A DNA stretch of 48,817 nucleotides from an uncultured Pelagibacteraceae bacterium (GTDB lineage Bacteria > Pseudomonadota > Alphaproteobacteria > Pelagibacterales > Pelagibacteraceae): assembly GCA_902633595.1 (NCBI GenBank), contig CACPGV010000004.1, positions 1 to 48,817 on the forward strand, written 5' to 3'. Positions 37,598-46,790 of the stretch are shown here, one piece after another. The first letter of the stretch is position 1. Each line of letters starts with the position of its first letter. The notes below the pieces were generated by a model, which saw nothing but the letters and a program-made list of their open reading frames with translations, was not told where the DNA came from and ran no database searches. A program made the position numbers and the translations under genes.

Positions 37598-38154
37598 ATT
37601 TGAATTATCTCTTTTTCTTTTTGAGATAAAATTTTTTCAATATTTTCTATATTTGAGTCAGTAAGCTTTTGAATGCTTTTTTCAAAATTTTTACTTTCAT
37701 CCTCAGAAATTAATTTTTCTTTAAGTTTTTTTTTAAGTTCTTCATTAGCTTCTCTTCTTATATTCCTTATTGAAATTTTTCCTTTTTCACCCATATTTTT
37801 TAAAATTTTTATTAAATCTTTTCTTCTTTCCTCTGTGAGATCAGGAATTCTTAATCTTATTATTTGTCCATCTGTTTCAGGATTAATTCCAAGTTCCGAT
37901 TTTTGAATTGCACTTTCAATTGAAGTTATATTGGCCTTATCCCATACTTGAATTGAGATCAATCTCGCTTCCGGAGCACTAACAGTGCCTACTTGGTCTA
38001 TGGGCATTAACTGCCCGTAAACATCTATCTTAATCGTATCAAGCATATTTATATTGGCTCGACCAGTTCTGAGCGTTGAAATATCTTTTTTTAAAGATTG
38101 GATACTTTTATCCATTTTTGATGAATAATTTTGTTCTCTGAAATTCTCACTCAC
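37594..38154 (-). CDS. frr: Ribosome recycling factor
   Basis: LKKDISTLRTGRANINMLDTIKIDVYGQLMPIDQVGTVSAPEARLISIQVWD. Confidence 0.97.
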   Translation of the reverse strand: MSENFREQNYSSKMDKSIQSLKKDISTLRTGRANINMLDTIKIDVYGQLMPIDQVGTVSAPEARLISIQVWDKANITSIESAIQKSELGINPETDGQIIRLRIPDLTEERRKDLIKILKNMGEKGKISIRNIRREANEELKKKLKEKLISEDESKNFEKSIQKLTDSNIENIEKILSQKEKEIIQI

Positions 38155-38157
38155 TTT

Positions 38158-39024
38158 CTAAATCCCTTCTCCAACTTTATATCTAACAAATTCTAGAATT
38201 TTAATCTGTTTTTTAGAAGAGTTTTCCTTAAGTATATCTGAAACTTTTTTTTTAGGATCCATAATCCATATTTGGTTTAAAAGTGAATTATCATTTAAAA
38301 ACTTTGTTATTTTACCTTTAGAAATTTTTTCGGCTACGTCTGATGGTTTCCCTGAGTTAGTGATTTCTGCTTTAATAATTTCAAGCTCTTTATCAACAAT
38401 AGTTTTACTTATATTTTCTTTGTCTATAGCTAATGGGTTTGAAGCTGCGATGTGCATTGCAATCTTTTTTCCAATATTATCATTTTCGCCTTTAAATATA
38501 CCATCAATTTTTACAATAGAAATAATTTTTCCTATACCTTCTTGAATCGCAGAATGGATATAATAAAAATTAAAACCTTGTGAGTTATCAAAAAAATTAG
38601 CTCTTCTTATAGTTATCTTTTCACCAATTTTTGCAATTAAAGTTACTAAATTATCTTTTACTAGCAACCCATTGGTCATTTTAGATTCATCTATTTTTTT
38701 TAAATCTCCTTTGCAATCAAAATTTATTTTTGAAATTTCCTTACAAAAATTTATAAAGTCGTAATTTTTTGCTACAAAATCTGTTTCGCTATTTATTTCA
38801 ATTAAAGAGATCTGACCTCCTTTTTCCTCAACTAATACTAATCCTTCTGAAGCGGTTCTACTCATTTTTTTTGAGGCTTTAGCAATTCCTTTTTTTCTTA
38901 GAAACTCTATTGATTTTTCTATATCGCCACTATTCTCATCTAGTGCAATTTTACAGTCTTTAAAACCAACACCAGTCATTTCTCTTAGTTTTTTAATACT
39001 ATCTAATAAATCTTTGTTTGACAT
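38158..39024 (-). CDS. tsf: Elongation factor Ts (start revised from 39111)
   Basis: IKKLREMTGVGFKDCKIALDENSGDIEKSIEFLRKKGIAKASKK, NSETDFVAKN, MHIAASNPLAI. Confidence 0.96.
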   Translation of the reverse strand: MSNKDLLDSIKKLREMTGVGFKDCKIALDENSGDIEKSIEFLRKKGIAKASKKMSRTASEGLVLVEEKGGQISLIEINSETDFVAKNYDFINFCKEISKINFDCKGDLKKIDESKMTNGLLVKDNLVTLIAKIGEKITIRRANFFDNSQGFNFYYIHSAIQEGIGKIISIVKIDGIFKGENDNIGKKIAMHIAASNPLAIDKENISKTIVDKELEIIKAEITNSGKPSDVAEKISKGKITKFLNDNSLLNQIWIMDPKKKVSDILKENSSKKQIKILEFVRYKVGEGI

Positions 39025-39043
39025 GAAATGATAATTAAAATTA

Positions 39044-39781
39044 TTAAACTGTATTTTTAGAACTTTTATCTTCTTTTTTTTCTTCAGATCCCTTAATAAA
39101 TTTTTCTGCATCTTTAATTGTATTTTTTAAAAGATCACAATATAAATTTATTGATCTTCTTGCATCATCATTTCCTGGGATTGGAAAATCAATGCCAGTG
39201 GGATCGGAATTCGTGTCCAACACAGCTATAATTGGTATACCTAATTTTTTGGCCTCTGCTACTGCTAAAGACTCTATATTTGTGTCAATAATAAAAATTA
39301 GGTCTGGCGTTTTTTTCATTTCAGAAATACCACCTAAAGATCTTTGAAGTTTTTCTTTTTCTTTACCAAATTTAAGTAATTCTTTTTTTGTGAAACCTAA
39401 ATTTTCTTTTGAAAGTTGATCATCTAACTTTTTGAGTCTTTTAATAGAATTTTGAATCGTATTCCAATTTGTAAGCATCCCACCTAGCCATCTATAATTC
39501 ACGTAATATTGACCTGTCTCTTTAGCTAAATCACTTATTTGTTCTGATGCTTGTTTTTTTGTTGAAACAACTAAGAGTTTCCCACCTTTTGATATTACTT
39601 TATGAACCTCTACGAGAGCATTTTTAATAAAATCAACAGTCTGAGTTAAATCTATAATATGTATTGAATTTTTTTCTCCAAAAATATATTTTTTCATTTT
39701 TGGATTCCACCTTAATGTTTTGTGGCCAAGGTGTACGCCTGCTTCTAATAGTTGTTTTATATCTACTTTTGGTACGTTCAT
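39044..39781 (-). CDS. rpsB: 30S ribosomal protein S2
   Basis: [77 protein letters not shown]. Confidence 0.98.
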   Translation of the reverse strand: MNVPKVDIKQLLEAGVHLGHKTLRWNPKMKKYIFGEKNSIHIIDLTQTVDFIKNALVEVHKVISKGGKLLVVSTKKQASEQISDLAKETGQYYVNYRWLGGMLTNWNTIQNSIKRLKKLDDQLSKENLGFTKKELLKFGKEKEKLQRSLGGISEMKKTPDLIFIIDTNIESLAVAEAKKLGIPIIAVLDTNSDPTGIDFPIPGNDDARRSINLYCDLLKNTIKDAEKFIKGSEEKKEDKSSKNTV

Positions 39782-39786
39782 ATTTT

Positions 39787-39850
39787 CCGGTTAATCCACC
39801 ACAGTAATTCCAAACAAATGGACCGGTAGGGCAATGCCCTTGTAACTGTG
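39787..39850 (-). ncRNA. Putative structured rpsB 5' leader (autoregulatory, pseudoknot-capable)
   Basis: Minus strand CACAGU(39850-39845)/ACUGUG(39805-39800) closing stem; internal AGGGC-AUU-GCCCU hairpin (39840-39828); CCGGU(39826-39822) complementary to ACCGG(39791-39787) just upstream of the rpsB AUG. Confidence 0.7.
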
Positions 39851-39866
39851 TGCGAAATTAGTCTCT

Positions 39867-39894
39867 GATATATACAATCAAATCAAAAAATCAA
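39867..39894 (-). promoter_or_regulatory. Candidate rpsB promoter
   Basis: Minus strand TTGATT (39889-39894), 16-nt spacer, TATATC (39867-39872), upstream of the structured leader. Confidence 0.4.
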
Positions 39895-39898
39895 CTCT

Positions 39899-42800
39899 CT
39901 AAACTGTTATTTTTTCAATGTATTTCTTGGCTTTTAACGCTTTAAGGTGATTAAGATCAAATTTTCTGTTTTCTTGCAATGAATAAATGACCTGTTTTTT
40001 TTTATCTTTAACCACTAAATTAATCTCAGTCTCACCTTTGCTGGACAATAATTGTTTAATTTCGTTTAAATTATAATTATCTTTAAGCTCTATAGTAACT
40101 CTGGAATATGGTTTATTTATAACGTCTTCAAGATTTAAAATTTTTTTTACATTTACTCTTTTTTTTAAGTCAGCTCCTGTAATCTTATCTTTTTGTAAAG
40201 TTAAAACAAAGGACTCTGACTCTATTAATTTATCACGATTAGCGACTAGGGTTTCAGCAAATAAAAAGAGTTCAAATTCGGTTTTTTTATCACTAAACTT
40301 AACAATAGCATATGGAGTTCCTTTTGCACTTTTCTTCTCTTGTATAGACATTATCGTACCTGCTACTAAGCCTTCATTAATATCGTCCTCATAAAATTGT
40401 TTATAAGATTTTATTTTTAATTGATTAAATATTTCCTCAAATTCATTCAATGGATGATTAGTTAAATAGAAGCCTATAGATTTAAATTCCTCGGACAATA
40501 ACTTTTTAACTGACCAAGATGAAGAAGGTTCAAAATCAAATTCTTCTTTATCTTTATCCTGCTCGTCAAAAAGGTTAGATTGATTATTATCTTTATCATC
40601 ATTTATATTTTTAATTTTTTGAATAATCTTCGGAATTGAATTTAAAATTTTATTTCTATCATTATCAAATTCATCGAATACTCCCGCTTTTACTAAACCT
40701 TCTAGTTGAAGTTTGTTTACATCTTTCGCACTTACCCTATTAATAAAATCAAAAAATGATTTAAACTTTCCGTTGTTTTCTCTTTCATTCAAAATATTAG
40801 TTATGGCCTCAAATCCAACATTCTTGATAGCTCCAAGTCCATAAAATAGTTTTCCTTGAATAGCTTTAAAATCAGAATAACATCTATTTATTGAAGGTTT
40901 GACTATCTCAATATTTAATTTTTTCAGCTCTTCTATAAATTCTCTTAATTTAGAAGTATTAGTAAGTTCCATTGACATCGTAGCTGCTATGAAATCCTCT
41001 TTATGATAAGTTTTTAAATAAGCAGTTTGATATGCAATTAAGGCATATGCAGCAGCGTGGCTTTTATTAAATCCGTACTGCGCAAATGGTTCTATTTTTG
41101 TAAAAACAAAATTAGCAACATCTTTAGCGATTCCATTTTTTAAAGCACCATTAATAAATCTTTCTTTCTGTCTATCAAGCTCTGCTTTTTTCTTTTTACC
41201 CATAGCTCTTCTTAAAATATCCGCCTCGCCTGCTGTAAAGCCTGCTAATGTCTGAGCAATTTGCATTACTTGCTCTTGATAAATAATAATTCCATAAGTT
41301 GGTGTTAGTATCTCTTTTAAAGTTGGATGAATATAATCAGGTTCCTTTATTCCATTTTTGCAATCATTATAAATAGGAATATTGCTCATCGGTCCCGGTC
41401 TATATAAGGCTACTAATGCAATTATATCGTCAAATTTGTTTGGCTTCATTTGCTTGATAGCTTCTCTCATCCCAGCACTTTCAAGCTGAAATAATCCGGT
41501 TGTTTCACCAGTTGAAAGCATAGAAAAAACTTTTTTGTCGTTATGATTAATTTTAGAAATATCTAAATCAATTTTTTTTAACTTTAATCTTTTTATAGTA
41601 TTATCAATAACTGTGAGAGTTTTTAAGCCGAGTAAATCAAATTTAACTAGTCCAGCATTTTCTGATGAATACATATCGTATTGGGTAGATGGCAAAGTTA
41701 AATTTGAACTTTGATCAATATATAATGGAAACTGTTCTGCTAATTTGTCTCCAGCGATTACTACCCCAGCAGCATGGGTTGCCATATTACGGTTAAGACC
41801 TTCTAATTTTAACGAGAGTTCTATGAGTTTTTTAACTTTAAAATTATTTTTTATTTCCTCTTTAAACCTTGGCTCTCTATCAATAGACTCTTGTAATGAA
41901 AGAGGTCTAGAAGGATCAAAGGGTACCATTTTACAAATTCTATCTACATGACCATAAGAGAGGCCCAAAACTCGTCCTACATCTCGTAAAACCATTCTGG
42001 CTTTTAATTTACCAAAAGTGATGATATGTGCCACGCCATTTTTATATTTTGATTTCAAATATTCAAATACTTGATCTCTTTTTTCCTCACAGAAATCTAT
42101 ATCAAAATCTGGCATGGAAATTCTATCAGGATTCAAAAATCTCTCAAAAATTAAATCAAATTCAATTGGATCTAAATCTGTTATATCTAAACAGTATGCC
42201 ACTAAAGATCCAGCGCCTGAGCCTCTTCCTGGGCCAACTGGTATAGAATTTTTTTTTGCCCATTTTATATAATCAGACACAATTAAAAAATAGCTAGCAT
42301 AATCCATTGAATTTATAATATTTATTTCATGGGTTAACCTATCTTCATAAGTTTCTTTAATTTTTTCTTCAGATTCATTTTTATTTTTTTTTAAAATAAA
42401 ATTTGTTAATCTATTTTCTAATCCTTTTTTTGCTAGTTTTGACAATTCTTCTTCTGGGGAACTACTTTCTTTATTTGCGATAGATGGTAAGATTGGTTTA
42501 GATTTTTTAGGTTTAAAGTTAAATCTTAAATGAAAATTATAATTGTTTTCGAGTGCTTCCGGAATGTCGGAATATAGTTTCTCTAGCTCTTCTTGAGATT
42601 TCAAATAGTGCTGATTGCTATATCTAAATCTATTTTTATCATCTATAAAGCTTTTCTCTTTAATACAAACTAGAGCATCATGCGCCTCATACATATTTTC
42701 ATTTAAATAAAAAATTTCTTGAGTTGCAATCAATGGAAGCTTTAAAGATTTTGAGATATTAAGAAGGTAATTTTCAAAATTCTTTTCTTGATGTTCATTA

Positions 42801-43315
42801 TGGCGTTGAATTTCAATATATAATCTATCTTTAAAAGTGTATTTTAAAGAATTTAGTATTTGCTCAAAATCTTTAAGTTTATTTTTATAGAAAAGTTGAC
42901 CAAAGAAGTTTTTATAATTTCCTGTCAATAATATTAAATCTCTATTATTTTCCCTTAAATCTTTAAAATTGCAGGTTGGTTCTGTTGTTCCATCATTTTT
43001 TAAATAACTTATTGAAGATAATTTTGTTAAATTTTTGTATCCTATTTCAGATGTTGCATATAATGAGATCTTTCCAAATATATCTTTTAAATTCATATTT
43101 ATTTGGGTCCCAATAATTGGCTGTGTACCAACTTTAGATATTTTTTCTGAAAATTCTAAAGCTCCGCATAAATTATAACTATCGGATAGGCCTAAGGATT
43201 TAATTTTTTTTAACTTACAAAAATCAGCCAACTCGTCAATTTTGATAGCACCTTCGCATATTGAATATTGGGTATGAACTTTTAAGTGATTAAAATTCTT
43301 ATTATTGCCTTGCAT
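39899..43315 (-). CDS. dnaE: DNA polymerase III alpha subunit
   Basis: PHP domain (HLKVHTQYSICEGAIKIDEL), GPGRGSGAGSLVAY, PDFDIDFCEEKRDQV, YGIIIYQEQVMQIAQ, FNKSHAAAYALIAYQTAYLKTY. Confidence 0.98.
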   Translation of the reverse strand: MQGNNKNFNHLKVHTQYSICEGAIKIDELADFCKLKKIKSLGLSDSYNLCGALEFSEKISKVGTQPIIGTQINMNLKDIFGKISLYATSEIGYKNLTKLSSISYLKNDGTTEPTCNFKDLRENNRDLILLTGNYKNFFGQLFYKNKLKDFEQILNSLKYTFKDRLYIEIQRHNEHQEKNFENYLLNISKSLKLPLIATQEIFYLNENMYEAHDALVCIKEKSFIDDKNRFRYSNQHYLKSQEELEKLYSDIPEALENNYNFHLRFNFKPKKSKPILPSIANKESSSPEEELSKLAKKGLENRLTNFILKKNKNESEEKIKETYEDRLTHEINIINSMDYASYFLIVSDYIKWAKKNSIPVGPGRGSGAGSLVAYCLDITDLDPIEFDLIFERFLNPDRISMPDFDIDFCEEKRDQVFEYLKSKYKNGVAHIITFGKLKARMVLRDVGRVLGLSYGHVDRICKMVPFDPSRPLSLQESIDREPRFKEEIKNNFKVKKLIELSLKLEGLNRNMATHAAGVVIAGDKLAEQFPLYIDQSSNLTLPSTQYDMYSSENAGLVKFDLLGLKTLTVIDNTIKRLKLKKIDLDISKINHNDKKVFSMLSTGETTGLFQLESAGMREAIKQMKPNKFDDIIALVALYRPGPMSNIPIYNDCKNGIKEPDYIHPTLKEILTPTYGIIIYQEQVMQIAQTLAGFTAGEADILRRAMGKKKKAELDRQKERFINGALKNGIAKDVANFVFTKIEPFAQYGFNKSHAAAYALIAYQTAYLKTYHKEDFIAATMSMELTNTSKLREFIEELKKLNIEIVKPSINRCYSDFKAIQGKLFYGLGAIKNVGFEAITNILNERENNGKFKSFFDFINRVSAKDVNKLQLEGLVKAGVFDEFDNDRNKILNSIPKIIQKIKNINDDKDNNQSNLFDEQDKDKEEFDFEPSSSWSVKKLLSEEFKSIGFYLTNHPLNEFEEIFNQLKIKSYKQFYEDDINEGLVAGTIMSIQEKKSAKGTPYAIVKFSDKKTEFELFLFAETLVANRDKLIESESFVLTLQKDKITGADLKKRVNVKKILNLEDVINKPYSRVTIELKDNYNLNEIKQLLSSKGETEINLVVKDKKKQVIYSLQENRKFDLNHLKALKAKKYIEKITV

Positions 43316-43991
43316 TAACTCGTTTTATATCACCATTAGAAATAAACAACTTGTAATCAGCCCTGTTAGCAAGTTCTCTATTGTGAGTTGCAAAAATTAT
43401 TGTTTTTTTTAATTTTTTTAATTTTAAAAAATAAGAAAATATTTCTTTTGAAGTTTTATAATCTAGATTACCAGTCGGTTCGTCTGCTAAAATTATATTT
43501 GTCTCAGCTATTATTGCTCTAGCAATAGCTACCCTTTGTTGCTCCCCACCAGAGAGTTCTCTAGGAAAATGTTGAGATCTATCTAGTATTTTTATTGTTT
43601 TAAGAATTGTTTTAGCTTTATTTTTTGCATTTTCCGTATTTTCACCTTTAATAATTGATGGCATCATTACATTTTCAATAGCTGTAAAATCATTCAACAA
43701 ATTATTATCTTGAAAAATAATTGAAATATTTTTTCTTCTTATTTCATCTTTTTCTACATCTGCAAATTTTCTAGTAAAAATATTATTTATCTTAATATCT
43801 CCTTTAGTCGGTTCATCTAATAAAGCTAATAAATGAAGTAGTGATGATTTACCAGATCCAGATGGGCCTACTAAAGCTACAAGATCTCCCTGATTTATCT
43901 TCAAATTAAGATTGTTAAACAAATTAATATTTCCATTAACGTGCTTATAAGTTTTTTTAAGATTTATTGTCTCTAATAAAATTTTACTCAT
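43302..43991 (-). CDS. lolD: Lipoprotein-releasing ABC transporter ATP-binding protein
   Basis: GPSGSGKSSLLHLLALLDEPTKGDI, LSGGEQQRVAIARAI, ILADEPTGNLD; paired with lolC/E permease. Confidence 0.93.
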   Translation of the reverse strand: MSKILLETINLKKTYKHVNGNINLFNNLNLKINQGDLVALVGPSGSGKSSLLHLLALLDEPTKGDIKINNIFTRKFADVEKDEIRRKNISIIFQDNNLLNDFTAIENVMMPSIIKGENTENAKNKAKTILKTIKILDRSQHFPRELSGGEQQRVAIARAIIAETNIILADEPTGNLDYKTSKEIFSYFLKLKKLKKTIIFATHNRELANRADYKLFISNGDIKRVNARQ

Positions 43992-45216
43992 ATTTTAATG
44001 CTCTAAATGTTTTCATTTTAGAAATATGTCTAGCAGGTATATAAGAGGCTATTGCTGAAACTAAAAGTGATAAAATAAAAATTATAAATATTGAAAATAA
44101 ATTTATTTCACTTGGCAACTTTTCTAAAAAATATATATCACTTGGAAATATCTCCACGTTTAAGACTGATGAAAGAAATATTCTAACTTTTTCAATATTT
44201 AGCGAGAACAATATCCCTAAAATAATACCACTTATTGAAGCAAAAAAACCTATTGTAAAACCTGTTAAAAAAAATGATTTTTTTATTGAGGTATTGTTTA
44301 AACCTAATGTTTTTAAGATAGCTATCTCCTTAGTCTTATTTTTAATTAATATTGTTAGACCGGAAATAATATTAAATGCAGCTACAATTATTATTAAAGT
44401 AAGTATTATAAACATGACATTTCTCTCAACTTTAAGGGCACTAAAAAAAGATTTATTTAAGTCAGCCCATGTATAAATAAAATAATTTTGATTTAATTTT
44501 TCAATTTTTTTTTTATATATATTAGCTTCTAGTGGATTTTTTAAGTAAATTTCTAAATTTTGATCTTTAGTATCTTTATCAAAGATTGATAGAGCATCTT
44601 CAATATTTAAGAAAATAATATTTTGGTCAAATTCAACAAATCCAGTGTTAAATATTCCTGCAATCTTAAAAGTTTCTTGCTTTGGAAGACTTCCTAGAGG
44701 TGTAGCAACAAAAGCTGAGGACATTAAATTGATGCTATCTCCTTCTTTTAAATCAAGATTAAAAGCTAGCTCAGTTCCGATAAATATATGATTTTTTTCA
44801 AATTGATTAATATTTCCACTAACAATATTATTTTCGAAAAAATCTTTTATTTTTTTTTCTTGAATATTAACTCCTTTAAAAATAATACCCTTTGCCTTAT
44901 CATTAATTATTATTATCCCCTCTCCTGAATAAGTTTTGCTAATAGAGGCTTCTTTGAAATTTTTTTTAATTTTTAAAACGTAGTCATTGTCGATAATAAA
45001 GCTATTAGGTTGAATTATGATATGTGGATTTAAACCTAAAATCTTATTAGTTAAATCAGTTTTAAAACCATTCATAACTGACATAACAATTATTAGGATT
45101 GCTACTCCCAACATTATTCCTACAAAAGAAAAAATTGAAATTATTTTTAAAAACCCCTCTTTTTTTTTGGGTTTAAGGTTTCTTGATGAAATTAATCTTT
45201 CTACTTTTGTGAACAA
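43984..45216 (-). CDS. lolC: Lipoprotein-releasing system permease LolC/E family
   Basis: MNGFKTDLTNKILGLNPHI, GTELAFNLDLKEGDSINLMSS, four TM MacB/FtsX topology, KTKEIAILKTLGLNNTSI. Confidence 0.92.
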   Translation of the reverse strand: MFTKVERLISSRNLKPKKKEGFLKIISIFSFVGIMLGVAILIIVMSVMNGFKTDLTNKILGLNPHIIIQPNSFIIDNDYVLKIKKNFKEASISKTYSGEGIIIINDKAKGIIFKGVNIQEKKIKDFFENNIVSGNINQFEKNHIFIGTELAFNLDLKEGDSINLMSSAFVATPLGSLPKQETFKIAGIFNTGFVEFDQNIIFLNIEDALSIFDKDTKDQNLEIYLKNPLEANIYKKKIEKLNQNYFIYTWADLNKSFFSALKVERNVMFIILTLIIIVAAFNIISGLTILIKNKTKEIAILKTLGLNNTSIKKSFFLTGFTIGFFASISGIILGILFSLNIEKVRIFLSSVLNVEIFPSDIYFLEKLPSEINLFSIFIIFILSLLVSAIASYIPARHISKMKTFRALKYE

Positions 45217-45220
45217 TTTT

Positions 45221-46534
45221 TTATTCTTTAAGTTTAGATTTAATATTTTCTAAACTTAATAATTCGCTCTTTGAGTTTAATTCTTTAAATTCAAACTTAT
45301 TTTCTTCGGATTTTGATCCAACGATTATTTGAAAAGGAATACCTATTAAGTCGTGTTTTTTAAATTTATTAGACATGTTCTCATCAACATCATCTAACAA
45401 TACGTCAATATTTTGTTTTTTTAATTCTTGGTATATTTTTTCAGCTTTTTGTAGGTTATCTTTATTATTTTTATTTATACTGGGTATAATTACTACATCA
45501 AATGGAGATATGGATTTCGGCCATTGCATTACGTCGTTATTATAATTTGCTTCTATCGCTGCTCCAACAAGTCTAGAAACTCCTATACCGTAGGATCCCA
45601 TTTTTACAGATATTTTTTTTCCGCTCTTATCATCTATAAGACAGTTCATAGGTTTTGAGTATTTATCACCAAAATAAAATATGTGCCCCACTTCTATACC
45701 TTTTGTTCTAATTTGATTATTCTTCTCTACTGACTCATTGAATTTTGTTTCATCGAATTTTTCATCTGTTGCAGAATAAAAATTAGAAAAATCTTTTCTC
45801 ATTTGTGAGAGAGAACTTTCGGTACTTTCGTATTTACTTAGATCTAATTGGAATATTCTTTTATCAGCATAAATTTGACTTTCACCTGTTTCAGCTAAAA
45901 TAATAAATTCATGTGAAAGATCACCCCCAATCGGGCCAGTGTCTGCTGCCATGGGTATTGCTTTTAACCCCAATCTTTCAAAAGTTTTTAAATAAGAAAA
46001 AAACATTTTGTTATAGGATTTTTTTGCTTCATTTTCTGTGAGGTCAAAGGAGTAAGCGTCTTTCATATAAAATTCTTTGCAACGCATAACTCCAAATCTA
46101 GGTCTTATTTCGTCTCTGAATTTCCATTGTATATGATAAAGAATTTGAGGAAGAGATTTATATGATTTTATACTAGATCTAAAGACATCTGTAATTAATT
46201 CTTCATTAGTTGGCCCATACAACATTTCTCTACCTTGACGATCTTTAATTCTTAACATTTCTTCGCCATAATCATCATACCGCCCACTCTCCTTCCAGAT
46301 TTCAGAGGATTGAATAGTTGGCATCAACATCTCTTGAGCATCAATTGCGTTTTGTTCTTCTCTAACAATTTGTTCTATTTTTTTCATTACTTTAAATCCA
46401 AGTGGAAGCCATGAATAAATTCCTGCTGATGATTGCTTGATCATGCCAGTTCTCAACATCAGTTGGTGAGATTTTATTTTTGCTTCTGCGGGTAAATCTT
46501 TTGTAACTGGAATAAATAATTGTGAAAGATACAT
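45221..46534 (-). CDS. proS: Prolyl-tRNA synthetase (short form)
   Basis: LMLRTGMIKQSSAGIYSWLPLGFKVMKKIEQIVREEQNAI, GPTNEELITDVFR, FRDEIRPRFGVMRCKEFYMKDAYSFD, GSYGIGVSRLVGAAIE. Confidence 0.96.
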   Translation of the reverse strand: MYLSQLFIPVTKDLPAEAKIKSHQLMLRTGMIKQSSAGIYSWLPLGFKVMKKIEQIVREEQNAIDAQEMLMPTIQSSEIWKESGRYDDYGEEMLRIKDRQGREMLYGPTNEELITDVFRSSIKSYKSLPQILYHIQWKFRDEIRPRFGVMRCKEFYMKDAYSFDLTENEAKKSYNKMFFSYLKTFERLGLKAIPMAADTGPIGGDLSHEFIILAETGESQIYADKRIFQLDLSKYESTESSLSQMRKDFSNFYSATDEKFDETKFNESVEKNNQIRTKGIEVGHIFYFGDKYSKPMNCLIDDKSGKKISVKMGSYGIGVSRLVGAAIEANYNNDVMQWPKSISPFDVVIIPSINKNNKDNLQKAEKIYQELKKQNIDVLLDDVDENMSNKFKKHDLIGIPFQIIVGSKSEENKFEFKELNSKSELLSLENIKSKLKE

Positions 46535-46535
46535 T

Positions 46536-46790
46536 CTATTGTAAGTATTCTCTTAAATTTAATAAATCGAATTTAACAAGATAATATATTACAATAAAAA
46601 TTAATGAAGTAATTATCGTTGTAATTAAAAATTTCTTAGCTATTTCAGGATTTTTTGGCGCTCCTGGATCGATACCCTCTAATTTTTCCCTAAATTTTTC
46701 TTTGTTTGATTGAATTCCGACTGGTAAAACTGAAAAAAAAATTATCCACCAAATTAGTACGTAAACTATTATAGATCCAGTTATACCCAC
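46536..46790 (-). CDS. DUF1467 family small membrane protein
   Basis: TGSIIVYVLIWWIIFFSVLPVGIQSNKEK...GAPKNPEIAKKFLITTIITS; adjacent to proS and rnj. Confidence 0.85.
   Translation of the reverse strand: MGITGSIIVYVLIWWIIFFSVLPVGIQSNKEKFREKLEGIDPGAPKNPEIAKKFLITTIITSLIFIVIYYLVKFDLLNLREYLQ

Noticed and set aside
45221-46534. Short ProRS lacking the editing insertion as a novelty
   Set aside because: As I recall, short ProRS forms are normal in alphaproteobacteria and mitochondria
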